A DNA stretch of 48,971 nt from Bacteroidales bacterium (GTDB lineage Bacteria > Bacteroidota > Bacteroidia > Bacteroidales > VadinHA17), in NCBI GenBank assembly GCA_009881065.1, contig WXFE01000078.1, positions 16,001 through 64,971 of the forward strand. The letters are read 5' to 3'. The notes below the pieces were generated by a model. That model saw nothing but the letters and a program-made list of their open reading frames with translations, did not search any database and was not told where the DNA came from. Positions 44,806 through 48,971 of the stretch are shown in pieces; the first letter of the stretch is position 1, and each line of letters opens with the position of its first letter. The translations under genes were made by a program, and so were the position numbers.

Positions 44806-45177
44806 ATGAAAATAGAGGTTTCAAACGGAGAGATAGCAGACAAACTGACGATTATTGAACTGAAGCTGGAACGGATCAGTGACCCCGATAAACTGAAGAA
44901 CCTGAAAAAGGAGTATGCCATTCTTGATGAGGCGGTTATGAGTTTCATGAAGAAGGATGACCCGCTGTACCGGGAACTCTACCAGATCAACTCCGAATTG
45001 TGGGAAATTGAAGACCGGATAAGGGACCTTGAAAGAAACAAGGATTTTGGAGAAGAATTCATTCAGACTGCCAGGTCAGTATACTTTTCAAATGACAAGC
45101 GTTCCGAAATCAAACGGAAGATTAACATGATAACCGGTTCGGGTCTCGTAGAGGAAAAGTCGTACGAAAAATACTGA
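44806..45177 (+). CDS. DUF6165-like small helical protein
   Basis: This 123-residue, highly charged, mostly helical protein begins MKIEVSNGEIADKLTIIELK and has coiled-coil potential across residues 10-85. It resembles the DUF6165 family found beside lipopolysaccharide glycosyltransferase genes. It ends one base before the ATG of the GT9 glycosyltransferase, so the two are translationally coupled and probably act in the same surface-glycan step. No catalytic motif is visible; a structural or accessory role is likely. Confidence 0.75.
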   Translation: MKIEVSNGEIADKLTIIELKLERISDPDKLKNLKKEYAILDEAVMSFMKKDDPLYRELYQINSELWEIEDRIRDLERNKDFGEEFIQTARSVYFSNDKRSEIKRKINMITGSGLVEEKSYEKY

Positions 45178-45178
45178 G

Positions 45179-46204
45179 ATGAGCCTTCTCGTGATACGCA
45201 CATCATCGATGGGTGATGTGATTATGACACTGCCCGTGCTCAGGTCGTTTGCCGCTGCATACCCGGGCGAAGAGCTGGTCTTTGTCACCAGGAAGCCTTT
45301 TGATCAGTTTGTTACCGGCATTCCAGGGGTGAAGGTTTTTCTTTTCGATCATCATGGCAGGCACAGGGGTTTCCGGGGCATCCTGAGATTATGGAATGAT
45401 CTTCGGTCAATGTATCACATCACTGCGGTGGCTGACCTCCATGACGTTATCAGGTCGAAGGTTGTGCGCCTGTTGTTTCGTATGGGCGGCTGCCACGTGG
45501 CCAGGATAGACAAGGAGCGTATCCGCCGGCGCAAGCTGGTTCGTGGGAGGCTCACCGGCTCGCTCACCCATACCGTTGAACGCTACCGCACCGTATTTAA
45601 GCAAGCCGGATATCCGCTGAAGCTGATCTCCGGCCCCTGGTTATTACCCTCTGATGAAGGGAGAGCGGTGGCAGCCGCCCGTACCGGGGGCATGAAAAGA
45701 CCTTTCCTGGGAGTGGCGCCGCTGGCGAAACACCCTCTCAAGGTATGGCCCCTGGAGAAGATGGAGGCCATGCTCCGCATGTTGATGTCACGAAAGAAGT
45801 GCACAATATTCCTTTTTGGTTCTCCTGACGAGTCTGCTGTAATGGATGATATAGCTGCCCGTGTGCCCGGAGCCATATCCATGGCAGGAAAGATCAGCCT
45901 GGGAGGCGAGATTGCACTTATCGCAGACCTTGACCTGATGGTAGCCATGGACTCGTCAAACATGCACCTGGCTGCCATGACGGGTGTTGAAACGCTCTCA
46001 ATATGGGGCGGCACCCATCCCCGTGCCGGATTCAGCGCCTGGGGTATGCCGCCTGAAAACCAGATACAGATACCAGATACCGAACTCACATGCCGTCCCT
46101 GTACCATCTACGGAAAAGGGACCTGCCGGCGTGGCGACCTCGCCTGCCTGGAGTGGCTGACATCGGAGGCGGTTCTGCAAAAAATCCTGAATAAACTGAA
46201 TTGA
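45179..46204 (+). CDS. GT9-family glycosyltransferase (ADP-heptose:LPS heptosyltransferase-like)
   Basis: This 341-residue GT-B enzyme of family GT9 has the N-terminal RTSSMGDVIMTLPVL (7-21) typical of heptosyltransferases. The C-terminal nucleotide-sugar site includes FLGVAPLAKHPLKVWPLEKM and MDSSNMHLAAMTGVETLSIWG. It probably transfers a sugar during LPS core or lipo-oligosaccharide assembly on the cytosolic side. A late cluster of four cysteines (CRPCTIYGKGTCRRGDLAC) is seen in many GT9 proteins. It is coupled to the DUF6165-like gene, and the GH92 gene follows three bases later. Confidence 0.92.
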   Translation: MSLLVIRTSSMGDVIMTLPVLRSFAAAYPGEELVFVTRKPFDQFVTGIPGVKVFLFDHHGRHRGFRGILRLWNDLRSMYHITAVADLHDVIRSKVVRLLFRMGGCHVARIDKERIRRRKLVRGRLTGSLTHTVERYRTVFKQAGYPLKLISGPWLLPSDEGRAVAAARTGGMKRPFLGVAPLAKHPLKVWPLEKMEAMLRMLMSRKKCTIFLFGSPDESAVMDDIAARVPGAISMAGKISLGGEIALIADLDLMVAMDSSNMHLAAMTGVETLSIWGGTHPRAGFSAWGMPPENQIQIPDTELTCRPCTIYGKGTCRRGDLACLEWLTSEAVLQKILNKLN

Positions 46205-46207
46205 CAT

Positions 46208-48535
46208 ATGAAATTCACCGGAACCAACCATCTGATTATTGCTTTGGCTTTCATAGCCCTTGCCGGCGCCGGGTGCAGAGTGACACCTGAAGGTAGTGCA
46301 GACCGCATCTCTGCAGAACCTGCTGACCTGGTAAACACACTTATGGGCACAGATTCCGAGTACCTGCTCTCTCACGGCAACACCTATCCGGCAGTGGCAT
46401 TGCCGTTCGGGATGAACTTCTGGACACCGCAGACACGTGATAATGGCAACGGCTGGGGATACACCTATGATGACCATAGGATAGTGGGTATTAAACAGAC
46501 ACATCAGCCAAGTCCCTGGATAAATGATTATGCAGCCTTCTCGCTGATGGCTGTCACGGGTGGCAACCGTCTCACCGAGAAAGCCCGTGCATCATGGTTC
46601 TCGCATAAGGCTGAGGTGGCAAAGCCCTGGTATTACAGCGTTTACCTCGCCGACTATGACATCACTGCAGAGGTGACACCCACGGAGAGGGCAGCCCTCT
46701 TCAGGTTCACATTTCCTGAGAGCGACTCCTCCGCCGTGGTTATTGATGCCTTTGCCGGCGGATCAATGGTAAGAATCATTCCGGAAAGCAACAGGGTTGT
46801 GGGTTACTGCCGCAACAACCACGGGGGAGTGCCTGAAAACTTCCATAATTATTTTGTCATTGAGTTTGACCGGCCGTTTGACTTCTGGTCGTTAGCCCTT
46901 GACGGCACTCTCCGGCCCGGTGTCATGGAGACCGGTGGTGACCACGCCCAGGCGGTCATTGGATTCCGGACTGAAAGAGGCCTGCAGGTAACTGCCAGGG
47001 TGGCTTCATCATTCATCTCTCCCGCACAGGCCATTCTCAATCTTGAACGTGAGACGGGCGGGCGCGGATTCGATGCTGTCCGTGACGCCGGACGTGAACG
47101 CTGGAACACTGAGCTGGGCCGCATAAAGGTGGAGGGCGGTACTGATGACCAGAAGCGTACCTTCTATTCAACCCTCTACCGCACGATGCTCTTCCCCCGG
47201 ATGTTTCACGAGATTGACAACTCCGGGAATATTGTTCACTACAGTCCTTATAACGGCAAGGTGCTTCCTGGCAGGCTCTTCACCGACAATGGCTTCTGGG
47301 ATACCTTCCGTGCCGCGATGCCGCTTATTACCATTATCTACCCCGATCTGAGCTCGCACATCATGGAGGGTCTGGTCAATACATACCTGGAGAGCGGCTG
47401 GCTGCCTGAGTGGGCCAGTCCCGGCCACCGCAACTGCATGATAGGGAGCAATTCCGCCTCACTGATAGCTGATGCCTATCTGAAGGGAATAAGGGGATAT
47501 GATATCGATACCCTGTGGAAGGCGCTGGTGAAGAACACCCTCGGCCATGGTCCGGTGCATTCCGTCGGCAGGTACGGAGCTGAATACTACAACAGCCTGG
47601 GTTATGTACCATACGATGTGGGCATAAATGAGAATGTGGCGCGTACACTGGAGTATGCCTACGCAGACTGGTGCCTGTGGAAGCTGGCGCAGGAGCTTGG
47701 AAGGCCGGAGGAAGAGACTGCCCTTTATGAAGCCCGGGCCCGGAACTATAAAAACGTTTTTGACAGTGAGAGAAAGCTGATGAGGGGCAAAAACCTCGAC
47801 GGTACGTTCCAGTCGCCGTTCAGCCCCTATAAATGGGGTGATGCCTTCACAGAAGGAAACAGCTGGCATTACACCTGGAGCGTCTTTCAGGATGTAGCCG
47901 GACTGGCAGAGCTGATGGGTGGCGACAGGGAGATGGCACGTATGCTCGATTCAGTATTTGTGGTGCCGCCGTTGTTTGACGACTCCTATTACGGCTTCCC
48001 CATTCATGAGATACGTGAGATGCAGATAATGAACATGGGCAACTATGCCCACGGCAACCAGCCGGTTCAGCATATGATCTACCTCTATAACTACACACCT
48101 GAGCCATGGAAGGCACAGATGAGGGTACGCGAGGTTATGGACAAGCTTTATAACTATACACCTGACGGTTACTGCGGAGATGAAGATAACGGGCAGACCT
48201 CAGCCTGGTATGTTTTCAGCGCTCTGGGTTTCTATCCGGTGACGCCCGGAACAGGCGAATATGTACTTGGCTCACCGCTGTTTACCAGGGCAACGGTAAC
48301 CCTCTCTGACGGAAGGAAGCTGGTAATCAATGCTCCGAAGAACAGCCGTGATAACATATTTGTAAGAGATGTAACCCTTAATGGCAAAAAACTGAATCTC
48401 AATTTTGTAACCCATGAAGAGCTGACCGCAGGAGGCACCCTGGAGTTTGACATGAGCAATGAACCTGCCATGGAGAGGGGTACAACGCCTTCAGCCAGAC
48501 CATATTCGATGAGCACAGATGACAGACAAAATTGA
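46208..48535 (+). CDS. GH92 exo-alpha-mannosidase, lipoprotein
   Basis: This 775-residue GH92 enzyme is a calcium-dependent, inverting alpha-mannosidase family active on N-glycans or mannans. A lipoprotein signal ends AGAGC (Cys23). Family marks include SHGNTYPAVALPFGMNFW (55-72), FYSTLYRTMLFPRMF, and the C-terminal active-site block YCGDEDNGQTSAWYVFSALG. Linkage specificity cannot be told. It begins three bases after a glycosyltransferase gene and is far from the xylan operons, so a separate glycan target is likely. Confidence 0.95.
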   Translation: MKFTGTNHLIIALAFIALAGAGCRVTPEGSADRISAEPADLVNTLMGTDSEYLLSHGNTYPAVALPFGMNFWTPQTRDNGNGWGYTYDDHRIVGIKQTHQPSPWINDYAAFSLMAVTGGNRLTEKARASWFSHKAEVAKPWYYSVYLADYDITAEVTPTERAALFRFTFPESDSSAVVIDAFAGGSMVRIIPESNRVVGYCRNNHGGVPENFHNYFVIEFDRPFDFWSLALDGTLRPGVMETGGDHAQAVIGFRTERGLQVTARVASSFISPAQAILNLERETGGRGFDAVRDAGRERWNTELGRIKVEGGTDDQKRTFYSTLYRTMLFPRMFHEIDNSGNIVHYSPYNGKVLPGRLFTDNGFWDTFRAAMPLITIIYPDLSSHIMEGLVNTYLESGWLPEWASPGHRNCMIGSNSASLIADAYLKGIRGYDIDTLWKALVKNTLGHGPVHSVGRYGAEYYNSLGYVPYDVGINENVARTLEYAYADWCLWKLAQELGRPEEETALYEARARNYKNVFDSERKLMRGKNLDGTFQSPFSPYKWGDAFTEGNSWHYTWSVFQDVAGLAELMGGDREMARMLDSVFVVPPLFDDSYYGFPIHEIREMQIMNMGNYAHGNQPVQHMIYLYNYTPEPWKAQMRVREVMDKLYNYTPDGYCGDEDNGQTSAWYVFSALGFYPVTPGTGEYVLGSPLFTRATVTLSDGRKLVINAPKNSRDNIFVRDVTLNGKKLNLNFVTHEELTAGGTLEFDMSNEPAMERGTTPSARPYSMSTDDRQN

Positions 48536-48893
48536 TTTTTCAGATCGTCGCCTGGGCTCTCCTCCTGCTTCTTCGGCTACAGGTTTCCCTGGTTTTTCTC
48601 CGGTCTGTGGCAACAGTTCAAAAAGCTCTTCTCCTGCCTGCGGCGACAGCTCACAGGGCTCTTCTCCTGCCTGCGGCGACAAGTTTCCCTGGTTTTCCTC
48701 CGACCTGTGGCTGCACGTGAGGCTCTTCCGGCCGGGTGACAGGTCGAGGGTGATTTCCACCGGTGGCGACGGGTTGTCTGAGATCTCCTCCGGTCTGTGG
48801 CAACAGTTCAAAAAGCTCTTCTCCTGCCTGCGGCGACAGGGCGCGGGTGATTTCCACTTGTGGCAACAGGGAGTAGTATAAATTCGTATATTC
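48536..48893. repeat. Complex GC-rich repeat region after GH92, with an exact 52-bp direct repeat
   Basis: Bases 48598-48649 recur exactly at 48788-48839, 190 bases apart. Shorter echoes of 'tctcctgcctgcggcgac' (48630-48647, 48663-48680, 48820-48837) and of 'gtttccctggttttyctcc' are interspersed. The 385-base gap to 48920 holds no credible gene; a 120-codon open frame across it encodes only low-complexity repeats. Confidence 0.85.
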
Positions 48894-48920
48894 ATGAACA
48901 TAATAATACCAATCAGCAAC

Positions 48921-48971
48921 ATGTCACTCACAGAAAGAATTGCAAAGGACCTGATGGCAGCCATGAAGGCT
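48921..48971 (+). CDS. GatB/YqeY-domain protein, first 17 codons
   Basis: The window ends inside this gene. The visible MSLTERIAKDLMAAMKA is the typical start of YqeY-like proteins, small helical proteins related to the tail of the GatB amidotransferase subunit. An in-frame ATG at 48894 is possible, but the conserved family start is at 48921. The identification rests on only 17 residues. Confidence 0.65.
   Translation, partial: MSLTERIAKDLMAAMKA

Noticed and set aside
48519..48881. A 120-residue open frame after GH92
   Set aside because: It overlaps the GH92 stop and encodes low-complexity sequence from the tandem repeats.

Overview
This window looks like a chromosome segment of an uncultured or poorly known anaerobic member of the Bacteroidales (Bacteroidota). 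The evidence is a SusD-type lipoprotein, several promoters of the Bacteroidota form TAnnTTTG, and typical family members: a long PurM, a DUF2851 protein, a PorE-like TPR/propeller/OmpA protein, a GH92 mannosidase and a GPH sugar symporter. No tRNA, rRNA, CRISPR array, insertion sequence or phage gene was recognised.

Region 1 (1-26.3 kb) is a glucuronoxylan utilisation locus. It opens with the end of a SusD gene and its terminator. A three-gene corrinoid C1 operon follows: corrinoid protein, methyl-tetrahydrofolate methyltransferase and a MetH-type activation-domain protein. A minus-strand operon, reading leftward from 15.7 kb, encodes a GPH symporter, GH10 xylanase, GH3 beta-xylosidase/glucosidase, GH30 glucuronoxylanase-like enzyme, GH115 alpha-(4-O-methyl)glucuronidase and an SGNH acetyl esterase. 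The divergent plus-strand operon encodes a LacI regulator, GH67 alpha-glucuronidase, a UroD-superfamily methyltransferase, xylulokinase, xylose isomerase, a MetV-MetF fused methylene-THF reductase, and a PlsC-GNAT two-domain acyltransferase. A perfect LacI-type operator lies between the two operons.

The main result is how these genes combine. GH115 and GH67 release 4-O-methyl-D-glucuronate. The same locus carries every core part of a corrinoid O-demethylase: a methyltransferase I of the UroD superfamily, a corrinoid protein, a methyltransferase II to tetrahydrofolate, a reactivation protein, and a methylene-THF reductase that could oxidise the methyl group. I propose an anaerobic, B12-dependent pathway that removes the 4-O-methyl group from xylan-derived glucuronate. 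I know of no such described pathway. The individual families are well supported; the substrate assignment is inference from gene order.

Region 2 (26.3-49 kb) is mostly housekeeping: PpiD/SurA-like chaperone, PorE-like protein, purM, prfA, pyrF, DUF2851, rpsO-pnp, deoxynucleoside kinase, a TPR lipoprotein, a TrmH-family RNA methyltransferase, priA, DUF6165 plus GT9 glycosyltransferase, GH92 and the start of a YqeY-like gene. Several gaps hold unrelated minisatellites with periods of about 7, 29, 40, 42, 46-51 and 64-69 bp. A 15-bp repeat also runs through the 5' end of the GH115 gene.
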